A stretch of DNA of 64,000 nt from Verrucomicrobiota bacterium (GTDB taxonomy: Bacteria; Verrucomicrobiota; Verrucomicrobiia; Opitutales; Opitutaceae), in assembly GCA_014584295.1 (NCBI GenBank), contig JACTNC010000045.1, positions 101,632 through 165,631 on the forward strand, in the 5' to 3' direction. The position numbers and the translations under genes are program-made. Shown here piece by piece: positions 1-7,848 of this stretch. Positions within the stretch are counted from its first letter, which is position 1, and each line of letters starts with the position of its first letter. The notes beneath the pieces are model-generated. The model was given only the letters and a program-made list of their open reading frames with translations, was not told where the DNA came from and ran no database searches.

Positions 1-1234
1 TCAACACCGCAACAGCATGATGGTAACCGGCGTCGATCGAGGCGTGCGGTGTCTTGCCATCGCGCATGCACTGGAGCCAGTTGAGGAAATGATCGGGCTG
101 GTCGATTGGCTTGACATCGTTCTGGCCGCGGATCCGACCATCGCGGCGGCCGCCGCCCTCCGCGCTGTAGGTTGGCGCATTCCAGTTGTCCATCTTGAGC
201 ACGCCCTTATCGCCGAAGAATTTTCGTGTGTTCCCATACCCATTGCCAAAATTGTTCGAGCTCGTGAGCTGAAATCCCTCGGGATAGATCCAGCTCCCCT
301 GCACACAATCCGGAACGGTGAAATTGTTTTCATCCTTCCAACTGAAGATTCCGCCGTTGCACATGCATGATATCGGAATGCTGCACGCCGTGACATAGTG
401 CGCGAGATCGAGGAAATGCGCGCCCCATTGGGGAATCGGTCCCTGGCAGAATTCATAGTATCCATACCAGGCCGCATACTGCCGGGCATTGAACGGTCGC
501 TTTTCGCGGTCTCCCAGGAATTCGTTCCAGTCCAGGTCCTCCTTCCTCACCTCGGGTTCGCGGGAAAGGTAGGGATACCAATACGGTTTCTCACCATTGC
601 GACACTCCTCGATCTTCGACAGCTTGCCGATCAATCCGCTCGTAACCACCTCGCGCGCGCCGACGACGGCCGGAAGGCTGCGCAGTTGCGTACCCACCTG
701 CACAATCGTGCCCGCCTTCTTGACCGCATCATACGCGCGCACGAGTTTGTCCATTTCGGTCGCCAGCGGTTTCTCCACATAGATGTGTTTGCCCGCCTTC
801 GCAGCCGCTTCAAGATGCGTCGTGTGGTGAAAGTCGGGAGAGGCAATCATCACCGCATCCAGATCTTTCATCGCGAGCAGGTCGCGATAGGTGGTGAAGG
901 TCTTTGCCTCACGACCAAACCATTCCTTCACGAGGTCATTTGCGTTGTCGCGTGCCACCCGCCAAGGGTCACAGAGTGCCACGATTTCAAAATTCGTTTC
1001 CTTCACGAACTTGTGGATGCCGGGCATGTGGGCCTTCCGACCTCTCTCGCCGCATCCGATGATCCCGATTCGAATGCGGTCATTCGCTCCAATCGACCGC
1101 GTACGCTCCGCCGCAGTCAGGCTAACCAGGCTGCCCGAGAAGGCGGTTCCCGCAGCCAGCGCGGCGGAAGTCTTGAGAAAGTTCCGGCGTGGAACCGGCG
1201 TTGCGACTGCAGATGAAGGGTGAGAGTTATTCAT
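1..1234 (-). CDS. Gfo/Idh/MocA family oxidoreductase, Tat-exported, 3' end cut by window edge
   Basis: Reading the minus strand from an ATG at 1234 gives 411 codons with no stop before the window edge, so the C-terminus is missing. A twin-arginine signal (RRNFLK, residues 16-21) and a hydrophobic Ala-rich stretch predict Tat export. A Rossmann nucleotide-binding motif GIIGCGERG follows near residue 57, and the family EKP motif (YVEKPLAT) lies near residue 142. This is the NAD(P)-dependent sugar dehydrogenase-like fold common in exported proteins of Verrucomicrobiota and Planctomycetota. The substrate cannot be told from sequence. Plus-strand reading frames here are shadows of this gene. Confidence 0.93.
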   Translation of the reverse strand, partial: MNNSHPSSAVATPVPRRNFLKTSAALAAGTAFSGSLVSLTAAERTRSIGANDRIRIGIIGCGERGRKAHMPGIHKFVKETNFEIVALCDPWRVARDNANDLVKEWFGREAKTFTTYRDLLAMKDLDAVMIASPDFHHTTHLEAAAKAGKHIYVEKPLATEMDKLVRAYDAVKKAGTIVQVGTQLRSLPAVVGAREVVTSGLIGKLSKIEECRNGEKPYWYPYLSREPEVRKEDLDWNEFLGDREKRPFNARQYAAWYGYYEFCQGPIPQWGAHFLDLAHYVTACSIPISCMCNGGIFSWKDENNFTVPDCVQGSWIYPEGFQLTSSNNFGNGYGNTRKFFGDKGVLKMDNWNAPTYSAEGGGRRDGRIRGQNDVKPIDQPDHFLNWLQCMRDGKTPHASIDAGYHHAVAVL

Positions 1235-1555
1235 GGGTGGAAATGCGAACGCGAAGCCGGATCCATAAGGCTCCTCACCCGTAAATTCAAAGTGAAAAAT
1301 TAGGTCAAGATGCGCGGCAAAAAGTCAGAGTTTCAGACAAATCCCCATGTTGCTCACAAACTCCCGCTGATTCAAAGACACCTCGCAGGTCTGGAACCAA
1401 CTGTATTTGCGCACTTTGTCGACCGATGCCCGGGATATGCCCAAGATGTTCACACGGCCTTCACAAACCCGGAGAACAATCTACGCATTCCTTCGCATCG
1501 TGATGGGGAAAAACCCTGATGGAACTTCCACGTAGTTTCACGTATCTTCCGCATC
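1235..1555. other. Intergenic region, no gene seen
   Basis: This stretch separates the start of the minus-strand oxidoreductase from a plus-strand hypothetical gene, so it must hold divergent promoters. I see no convincing coding frame, hairpin or repeat in it. A short plus-strand frame at 1310-1519 has no recognisable features. Confidence 0.5.
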
Positions 1556-1933
1556 ATGAAGATCAGTTCCAGAGAAGAAATCATCCAAGCCTTGCCCGCA
1601 GAATTGGAAATCGCAGCCGAGACGAATACGGCGCGCAGCGACATGGTTATCTTCAGGTTCCCAGCCCCCTCCGAACGACTCTTTCTCGACATTTCGCTTC
1701 CACAATGGCTCTCCGTCGATCGTACCGCCCCCGCAGTGGAGGCGGTGGTCAGCCAGCTCTTTGGTGTACTCAAAAAACTCGGCGTGCAGATCAATGACCT
1801 TCGCGAGTGGCTTTTTAACCAGTCCATGACCGCGATCGACCGCTGCATCAGTGGGGACACCTATGGCAATGTCATCGTCGCCTCCTCTCGAAGCGACACC
1901 GGTGCCATCAGCTTTCACTGCAAATTTCTGTGA
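1556..1933 (+). CDS. Hypothetical protein, 125 aa
   Basis: A small protein beginning MKISSREEII with balanced, soluble composition. It has no signal peptide or membrane segment, and I do not recognise a family. It is preferred over the overlapping minus-strand frame (1538-1918) because its composition looks natural, with an amphipathic stretch around residues 60-85. It also ends directly before a strong rho-independent terminator on the same strand. The gene appears monocistronic. Confidence 0.6.
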   Translation: MKISSREEIIQALPAELEIAAETNTARSDMVIFRFPAPSERLFLDISLPQWLSVDRTAPAVEAVVSQLFGVLKKLGVQINDLREWLFNQSMTAIDRCISGDTYGNVIVASSRSDTGAISFHCKFL

Positions 1934-1953
1934 GATAGTTCCGCCGTAGATCG

Positions 1954-1992
1954 AAGGTCCGCCATTCCCAAGGATGGCGGACCTTTTTGTTT
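1954..1992 (+). terminator. Rho-independent terminator after the 125-aa gene
   Basis: A perfect 12-bp stem (AAGGTCCGCCAT / ATGGCGGACCTT) with an 8-nt loop is followed by a T-rich run (TTTTTGTTTT). It lies 20 bp after the stop codon at 1933. Confidence 0.88.
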
Positions 1993-2112
1993 TCCCTCAT
2001 GCGACCCATCTCCGAGGTCGTCACTCAAAATTTTCCACTTACGGCTCGCCCTTGGCATCGGGGCCATCGAAAGTTTGGGATCATTCATGTGCAATTGCTG
2101 CATTGATTCTCC

Positions 2113-3135
2113 ATGGCTACCATCCCCGCGAAACCTCGCATCCTCACAACAACCGTCGGCTCGTACCCGGTCCCGGACTGGCTCGCAGCCCTCCCAAGCG
2201 AGCAGGCGGTCATCGACGCCACCCGTGTCGTCTTCGACATCCAGCGGCAAGCGGGTATCGACCTCCCGACCGACGGCGAACTCTACCGATTCGACGTCAA
2301 CCACCCGGACACGAATGGGATGATCGAATACTTCATCCGTCCGATGGCCGGCATCTCGTCGGTGGTCGGCCGTTCCGTGACAGATGAGTTTTCGCGCCAC
2401 CATCCCATGGGATTCCGGCGCAAGCCCGCTGGTGTTGCCGTGGGAGCACTCGGCGAAGGATCCCTCAATCTCCTGGCCGACTGCCAACGTGCCGCCGCGG
2501 TTGCAGGGGGCGCCTTCAAATTCACGGTCACAAGCCCTTACATGCTGGCCCGCACGCTCCTTGATCACCACTACGGCAGCTTCGAGGGGCTCACGATGGC
2601 ACTGGGCGAAGTCCTTGCCGCACAAATGCCCGGCCTGCCCGCCGCCTGCATCCAGGTGGACGAGGCGAACATTCCCGGCAATCCCTCGGACGCTCCGCTT
2701 GCCGCCCGTTCTATGAATCTCGTGCTCGACGCCATCGACAAGGGCACCGAACGCGCGGTCCATTTCTGCTTCGGCAATTACGGCGGGCAGACCATCCAGA
2801 AGGGAAACTGGAAGAAGCTCGTCAATTTCCTGAATGCCCTGCACACGGACCACCTGGTGCTTGAACTGGCACATCGGCCGTCCAGCGATCTCGAAGCGCT
2901 CAAACACATCGACAAGAAAATCGCACTGGGAGTCGGCGTGATCGACATCAAGGTCAATCACATCGAAACCCCGGACGAAGTCGCGGCCCGCATCGCAGCC
3001 GTCGAAAAGAAAGTCGGCTCCGGACGCGTCCGCTGGGTCCATCCGGACTGCGGCTTCTGGATGCTCAAGCGCTCCATTGCCGACCGCAAAATCGAGGCGT
3101 TGGTCAGAGGGCGCGATCTCTATCTCGGACGTTAG
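2113..3135 (+). CDS. Cobalamin-independent methionine synthase (MetE C-terminal domain)-like protein
   Basis: A 340-aa protein matching only the catalytic C-terminal barrel of MetE, which is about 750 aa when full length. The N-terminal TTTVGSYPVP is the typical barrel entry. Probable zinc ligands are visible as HFCFGN (His and Cys) near residue 218 and HPDCGF (Cys) near residue 314, with a Glu in the VDEANIP segment. Stand-alone proteins of this kind transfer methyl groups to thiols, but the methyl donor varies and is often unknown, so methionine synthesis is inferred. It appears to be a single-gene unit. Confidence 0.85.
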   Translation: MATIPAKPRILTTTVGSYPVPDWLAALPSEQAVIDATRVVFDIQRQAGIDLPTDGELYRFDVNHPDTNGMIEYFIRPMAGISSVVGRSVTDEFSRHHPMGFRRKPAGVAVGALGEGSLNLLADCQRAAAVAGGAFKFTVTSPYMLARTLLDHHYGSFEGLTMALGEVLAAQMPGLPAACIQVDEANIPGNPSDAPLAARSMNLVLDAIDKGTERAVHFCFGNYGGQTIQKGNWKKLVNFLNALHTDHLVLELAHRPSSDLEALKHIDKKIALGVGVIDIKVNHIETPDEVAARIAAVEKKVGSGRVRWVHPDCGFWMLKRSIADRKIEALVRGRDLYLGR

Positions 3136-3281
3136 CCACAACCGAAGTCATCAACGATCAGCGAGCACTCTCGGGGCTACGGAGCAGGCTTTCGGCGCCC
3201 GGCAACATTCCGAGAGCACGCTTCTGGTATCCCCTTTCCCAGAGCTTTTCCCAGCCGGGAATAGGGGGAAGTCGTTCACAT

Positions 3282-3364
3282 CCTTCCCAAAACTGAAGGG
3301 GTACGCTCCGTCGTGACCGGGATAGCCCGGTGCGTCCCAACGCCAGCCCTTTCGCCATTTCATC
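3282..3364 (+). repeat. Dispersed intergenic repeat, copy A
   Basis: About 80 bp that resembles copy B at 51175-51254 and, in part and inverted, copy C at 56781-56822. The shared core is close to GGAGGGGCACGCTTCGTCGTG. Copy A and copy B also share the flank CCAACGCCAGC with a TTCGCCA motif and an ATCG end. No coding frame is preserved across the copies. The rest of 3136-3374 holds nothing I can name. Confidence 0.7.
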
Positions 3365-3374
3365 GGAAACGTGT

Positions 3375-3640
3375 TCAGAATTCAGCAGCTAGAGAACGAA
3401 GTAGCGACCGCGCGACAGGAATGTCCTCGCTAACGACTCCCTTGACGGTGGCGACCTCGCGCAAGATGGCGTTCAGTGTCCCAATCCGGAACGGCTCGTG
3501 GTCGGGGATCGAGATGCGATGGTGCGGCGGCGTCGCCGTCTGCAAGATGATATGGCTGCCGACCTGGCTAACTCTCATGAAGTCCAAATTCCATGACCTG
3601 CCCTCCTAACCCTGCCCATGAGCTTGACTTGAGCCTCGGT
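3375..3640 (-). pseudogene. HicA/YcfA-like toxin, frameshifted and 5'-truncated
   Basis: The intact part (minus strand, 3375-3587) encodes GSHIIL, ISIPDH and GTLNAILRE. These match the HicA-family core around the catalytic His (GSH) and the typical GTLxxILR helix. The expected N-terminal helix is not in this frame. A neighbouring frame just upstream (about 3596-3640) reads QVKLMGRVRRAGHG, which resembles the missing start, so a frameshift near position 3595 is likely. There is no HicB partner beside it. It lies divergent to an intact Phd/PemK-type pair. Confidence 0.55.
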
Positions 3641-3659
3641 CGAGACTCACTCGGGACTC

Positions 3660-3893
3660 ATGAAGACGATCAAGATTTCCGAGGCCAAGCGCAATTTCAC
3701 CCGCATCTTTGCCCGCGCCAAGCGCGGAGAGACCATCATCCTTCAGAATGGCAGCGACTACATGCAATTGGTCCCCTGCGCCGTCTCGGATCCGGCCCCC
3801 ATATACCCCATCGGTGCCTTCCGCCACACCGATGAGGAAGTGGCGATGATCAATGCCGCACCCATCGATTCCGGCCCTCTTCGTGACAAATGA
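3660..3893 (+). CDS. Phd/YefM-like type II antitoxin
   Basis: A 77-aa protein starting MKTIKISEAKRNFTRIF, the typical N-terminal strand-helix of the Phd/YefM fold that binds DNA and neutralises a toxin. The C-terminal half is variable, as usual for the toxin-binding region. It overlaps the next gene by 4 bp (ATGA), indicating translational coupling. Such antitoxins normally repress their own operon. The gene sits among toxin and acetyltransferase relics, so this stretch is gene-turnover ground. Confidence 0.8.
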   Translation: MKTIKISEAKRNFTRIFARAKRGETIILQNGSDYMQLVPCAVSDPAPIYPIGAFRHTDEEVAMINAAPIDSGPLRDK

Positions 3894-4246
3894 AAAACAA
3901 GCACGGCGTCACTCTGAGGCAGTGGGAGGTGGTAAGTGTCCGCTTCCGACCCACCGACCGCGACGAGCATCCCGCCATCGTGATTTCCAATGACGAGCAC
4001 TGCGGCGACACCCGCTTGACGCGACTCAACGTCCTCTACGGAACCAAGATTTCACCGGGCAATCCGCCCCGGCCACACCAGGCCTTGATCAATTCTGCCG
4101 AGGGGCTCGAATTTCTGACGGCGGTGGATTGCAGTTATTTCTACACCGTGGAGAAAGATGCTATCACCCGGTCCATCGGTACGGTGGGAGTCGAGCGCCG
4201 ACGAGCGCTGAAACGAACGATCATTGCCGCCTACCGACTTCAGTAA
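3890..4246 (+). CDS. PemK/MazF-like type II toxin
   Basis: A 118-aa protein whose N-terminus reads QWEVVSVRFRPTD followed by HPAIVIS. This fits the SH3-like barrel of PemK/MazF mRNA interferases (usual pattern G-D-I-V-x-V-x-F then RPALVLS). The middle and C-terminal parts diverge from classical MazF, so RNase activity is inferred. It overlaps the antitoxin by 4 bp. The pairing of a Phd-type antitoxin with a PemK-type toxin is a known kind of mix. Confidence 0.72.
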   Translation: MKNKHGVTLRQWEVVSVRFRPTDRDEHPAIVISNDEHCGDTRLTRLNVLYGTKISPGNPPRPHQALINSAEGLEFLTAVDCSYFYTVEKDAITRSIGTVGVERRRALKRTIIAAYRLQ

Positions 4247-4262
4247 TCGCCGCGCCCGCGGC

Positions 4263-4460
4263 GGCGTGACGACCAGCCTGAGCGGCAACCGTGAAGGCGA
4301 TTCCACGGCCAGAAGTGTCGAGTGCCCTGTCATCGCCAATCCAAGTGCCGCCAACCTCGGCGGCGACACGATCATCGGGCTGAGTTCCATCGTTGGCTCG
4401 AATGCCCGGCTCGTGAAATCGATGTCTCCTCACAGCATCGCCTACTTTCAGGGCGTCCCA
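4263..4460 (+). pseudogene. Serine acetyltransferase C-terminal relic
   Basis: The plus frame reads GVTTSLSG, then VIANPSAANLGGDTIIG, then SIVGSNARLVKSMSPHS. This is the left-handed beta-helix end of CysE-type serine acetyltransferases (usual form IYANATILGGDTVIG...VIGxNVWLTxSVPP). There is no catalytic N-terminal domain and no proper start, and the frame continues antisense into pyrD. I take it as the remains of a deleted gene. Confidence 0.55.
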
Positions 4461-4551
4461 GCCTCGATCATCCGGACCCGCACATCGAGGAAAGCGCTTC
4501 TTGAGGATGTGGGCGATGGGGGTGATCTGGCTTCGTCCGGAGCCAATGAAC

Positions 4552-5619
4552 TCAGAACCGCCGGTCTCGTTCGGCCAGGGCCTTTGCAATCCGCCGGGCC
4601 AGCCCTGGGCCTTCAAAAATCATTCCCGAATAAATCTGCACGAGTGATGCCCCGACATCCAACTTCTCGCCGGCACTAGCCTCGTCTTCGATGCCCCCCA
4701 CGCCGATTATCGGCAGCCGCCCCTTGGTTTGAAGGGACACATAGCGGATCACGTCCGTCGACCGCTGCCGGAGCGGCCGTCCACTCAAACCGCCGCTTTC
4801 ACCCACCGATGCAAATACGCCAGGACGCGCAAGCGTCGTGTTCGTTGCTATGATCCCATCCAGTCCGAAATCGGCAATGGCACCCAAAACCGCATCAATC
4901 TGCGGCCAGGAAAGATCGGGTGCGATTTTCAGCAAGACAGGCACCCTCCCGCGGCCGGGGCCGACCGCAGTGCTGTGATTCTCCGCCATGATCGCCCCAA
5001 GCAACTCCCTCAACCGCCCTTCATCCTGCAATTTCCGCAGATCCGGCGTGTTCGGGCTCGATACATTCAGAACGACATAGTCTGCCAGCGGAGCAAGGCG
5101 ACGAAAGCTTGTGACGTAATCCCTCGTCGCGGCATCGAGATCCGCGACCTTTGATTTACCCAGATTGATGCCCAGCGGTACGCTCCGATGTCCCGGTCCC
5201 GGAAGGGATTTCAAGGTCTCTGCAACTGCGGCTGCGCCTTCATTGTTGAACCCCATCCTGTTGATGACCGCTTTCTCCTCCGGATATCGAAAGACGCGGG
5301 GACGTGGATTTCCCGGCTGGGCGAGCGCCGTGACCGTGCCGACTTCCACATGCCCAAAACCCAAGGCGGCCGCCGCAGGCCAAGCCCTGGCATTCTTGTC
5401 AAATCCGGCAGCCAGGCCGACCCGATTGGGAAAATTCAGACCAAAGAGAGATACAGGGCGATGAAGCGAAGGAGCCAGGCGACTGTTCACCTCCATTAGT
5501 TTGCGCAAGGGCGCAAGGCGTCTGAGCCATATCATTGAGTTGACAGCGAGCTCATGAGCGCGCTCTGAATCCATGCGGAAAAGGGCGGGACGGAACAACG
5601 ACTTATAAAGAAAATCCAT
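4552..5619 (-). CDS. pyrD: Dihydroorotate dehydrogenase (quinone), class 2
   Basis: A 355-aa enzyme of pyrimidine synthesis that oxidises dihydroorotate to orotate and passes electrons to quinones at the inner membrane. The start MDFLYKSLFRPALFR gives the N-terminal amphipathic helix that marks class 2 enzymes; an ATG eight codons upstream is less likely. The FMN site begins with GLAAGFDKNA near residue 68. The segment NVSSPNTPDLR (185-195) carries the class 2 catalytic serine. The end GMIFEGPGLARRI is also typical. The gene is divergent from the acidic-tail protein gene. Confidence 0.96.
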   Translation of the reverse strand: MDFLYKSLFRPALFRMDSERAHELAVNSMIWLRRLAPLRKLMEVNSRLAPSLHRPVSLFGLNFPNRVGLAAGFDKNARAWPAAAALGFGHVEVGTVTALAQPGNPRPRVFRYPEEKAVINRMGFNNEGAAAVAETLKSLPGPGHRSVPLGINLGKSKVADLDAATRDYVTSFRRLAPLADYVVLNVSSPNTPDLRKLQDEGRLRELLGAIMAENHSTAVGPGRGRVPVLLKIAPDLSWPQIDAVLGAIADFGLDGIIATNTTLARPGVFASVGESGGLSGRPLRQRSTDVIRYVSLQTKGRLPIIGVGGIEDEASAGEKLDVGASLVQIYSGMIFEGPGLARRIAKALAERDRRF

Positions 5620-5768
5620 AAAATTCCAATTTTTGGGACACACGCCGATAACTCAAGACCGAGGAGGAAGCGAACCAACCTGAGAAAAAAATAACTTCCC
5701 GGTTTGACTCTCGTCGAAACCCGCGTTTTTGCTGCCGAAAATTTTTTCACGCTTCTTCCTTTCATTCC

Positions 5769-6572
5769 ATGGCCAAATCCTCCGGCATTCTCGATTGGTG
5801 CGTCGTTCGGCTCGGTGAAGACCATAATTGGTGGGTTCGCGAAGTCAGCGACCCGGTGCGTTGGGATACCGACGGCCTGAGCATCATCGATCCCCGCCAG
5901 GTCGCCCACCTGCTTGAACTGGTGGAGCCCTTGCGCGACTACGGATTCGACCAGGACGTTATCGATGCCGCGTTCATCTCCTTCAGGATCGACAAGGACC
6001 TCGGCGACGGACGGGTTCGCCTGAAACGGGTCAAGGAGTCGATCTTCGAGTCCGAGGAAAAGCTCTTTGCGCTGCCCGACATCCTCGACGAGGAAAACGG
6101 ACCCTACGCCGATCTTCTGGATCATCTCACCCGTTGCCGCGTAAAGATGCTCAACGACCTTTTCGACTTTGAGCAGAAACTGACCGTCGATGAGGTGGAA
6201 GACGAAATCCGAGAGGACCAGAACGCGGAGTTCATGGAGGGCAAGGCCATCCACTCCTTCGAGGAACTTTGCACAATCCTCGATTTTGCACCCGCCGGCT
6301 GGGACAACGAGGAGGAAGGAGAGGAAAAAGCCAGCGTCGGTGATGATGATGACGACGATCTTCCCGAGATCGATGAAGAGGACGAGAAGGCCCTTGAAGG
6401 GGATGCCTCATTAAAATGGGACGAGGATGATGAGGACTCCGATTCCGACGAAGACTTGGACGAGGAGGATGAAGACGGTGACGAGGACGATGAAGACGAG
6501 GACGATGACGATTCAGATGACGACGAGGATGAGAAACCTCGCAGGTCGGCAGGTGCCCGCAAGCGTCGCTGA
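5769..6572 (+). CDS. Uncharacterised protein with very acidic C-terminal tail
   Basis: A 267-aa protein of unknown function. Residues 1-175 look globular, with tryptophan-rich LDWCVVRLG and HNWWVREV segments near the start. From about residue 177 the chain becomes almost entirely Asp, Glu, Ser and Gly (for example DDDDDDLPEIDEED) and then ends in the basic tip KPRRSAGARKRR. There is no signal peptide or membrane helix. Acidic tails can shield or compete for nucleic-acid-binding or basic partners, but that is speculation here. A shared terminator separates it from the convergent hemB. Confidence 0.85.
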   Translation: MAKSSGILDWCVVRLGEDHNWWVREVSDPVRWDTDGLSIIDPRQVAHLLELVEPLRDYGFDQDVIDAAFISFRIDKDLGDGRVRLKRVKESIFESEEKLFALPDILDEENGPYADLLDHLTRCRVKMLNDLFDFEQKLTVDEVEDEIREDQNAEFMEGKAIHSFEELCTILDFAPAGWDNEEEGEEKASVGDDDDDDLPEIDEEDEKALEGDASLKWDEDDEDSDSDEDLDEEDEDGDEDDEDEDDDDSDDDEDEKPRRSAGARKRR

Positions 6573-6592
6573 TTTTGTCCTCAGTACCCTGT

Positions 6593-6622
6593 AGAAAAGC
6601 CCGCTAAAAAGCGGGCTTTTCT
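6593..6622. terminator. Bidirectional rho-independent terminator
   Basis: A perfect 13-bp stem (AGAAAAGCCCGCT / AGCGGGCTTTTCT) with a 4-nt AAAA loop has A-rich and T-rich flanks on either side. It lies between the convergent acidic-tail gene and hemB, so it can serve both strands. Confidence 0.92.
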
Positions 6623-6634
6623 CTTGCGCAGGTT

Positions 6635-7651
6635 CTACCTCTCTCCGAGCACGGAAGCCATTTCCTTTGCAAAATAGGTCAGAATCATGTCCGCACCCGC
6701 ACGCTTGATTGCAAGGAGCGATTCATGTCGCACCTTCGGCAGATCAAGCCAGCCGCGTTCAGCAGCCGCATGGATCTGCGCATACTCACCCGAAACCTGA
6801 TAGGCGGCGACCGGTCTCTGGGTTGCGTTCCGCACCTCGCGAATGATGTCCAGATACGCGCCAGCGGGTTTCACCATGAGGATGTCCGCGCCTTCTGACT
6901 CATCGAGCGAAACCTCGAGCAGCGCTTCGCGACGGTTCGCGGGATTGATCTGATACGTGCGCTTGTCGAGCAGATGGGTCCCGGCCGCTTGGGCGCTTCC
7001 CACGGCATCTCGAAAAGGACCGTAGTAAGCAGAGGCAAACTTCGCCGAATAGGCCATGATCGCAGTCTGCGTGTAGCCTGCTGCATCGAGCGCCTTTCGA
7101 ATCGCTCCGACGCGGCCATCCATCATGTCTGAAGGTGCCACGAAATCCACCCCGGCGGCCGCATGTAGCACCGCCATGCGCGAGAGAATTGCGACAGTCT
7201 CGTCGTTCTCAACATCAGTGCCGGCAGCATTCAGAACGCCGTCGTGACCATGGCTCGTATACGGATCCAGGGCGATGTCCGTCATCACCGTAAGGTTTGG
7301 GAGCGCCTTCTTGACCGCCCTCACCGCACGCAAAACCAGTCCGTCGTTGTCCAGCGCTGCCGTGCCCCGCGCGTCCTTCAATCCTGCAGCCAGCTTGGGA
7401 AACAGCGCCACCATGGTCACTCCAACATCGGACAGCGCCCGACACTCATGAACAAGTGCCTCACACCCATATCTGAAAACACCCGGCATGGAAGAAATGG
7501 CTTCGGGCGGCGCGTTTCCCTCCACGACAAACAGAGGGGCGATGAAATCCGCAGGCCTCAAATGGGTTTCCTCGACCAACGCACGGATCGCAGGAGAGCG
7601 CCGCAGTCGGCGCGGACGATGAATCAGGTCAAGCTTGGAGACGGCACACAT
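6635..7651 (-). CDS. hemB: Porphobilinogen synthase (delta-aminolevulinic acid dehydratase)
   Basis: A 338-aa enzyme that condenses two 5-aminolevulinate molecules to porphobilinogen in haem and tetrapyrrole synthesis. Both active-site lysines are present, in YSAKFASAYYGPF and in MVKPAGAYLD. The metal-site segment reads DIALDPYTSHGHDG, with Asp and Ala where zinc enzymes have the cysteine triad, so it belongs to the magnesium-type, zinc-independent class. The ATG at 7651 is preferred over an in-frame GTG six codons upstream. It is divergent from cysS. Confidence 0.96.
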   Translation of the reverse strand: MCAVSKLDLIHRPRRLRRSPAIRALVEETHLRPADFIAPLFVVEGNAPPEAISSMPGVFRYGCEALVHECRALSDVGVTMVALFPKLAAGLKDARGTAALDNDGLVLRAVRAVKKALPNLTVMTDIALDPYTSHGHDGVLNAAGTDVENDETVAILSRMAVLHAAAGVDFVAPSDMMDGRVGAIRKALDAAGYTQTAIMAYSAKFASAYYGPFRDAVGSAQAAGTHLLDKRTYQINPANRREALLEVSLDESEGADILMVKPAGAYLDIIREVRNATQRPVAAYQVSGEYAQIHAAAERGWLDLPKVRHESLLAIKRAGADMILTYFAKEMASVLGER

Positions 7652-7848
7652 AGGAACGTTGCCAGACACTGAAGCACGCCGCTACGCGCCTCGCCACTCG
7701 TTTCTGCTTCAAGCCGGTGCCTGGGTACTCCTCTCGAACGGGGTTGTCTCTGGCCCTCCCACTCAATTGGAAGGATCCCCGCGCATCGTGCAAAAAGACG
7801 TTCCGCTTTTAAAGATTACCTGTTAGCCTCCTCGCTTATCTCCATTTC

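Noticed and set aside
1993..2112. A riboswitch before the MetE-like gene
   Set aside because: No conserved SAM, cobalamin or THF riboswitch elements could be seen in the 120-bp leader.
1915..3141. A 408-codon minus-strand frame over the MetE-like gene
   Set aside because: The plus-strand frame has zinc-site and barrel motifs of MetE. The minus frame is only its GC-rich shadow.
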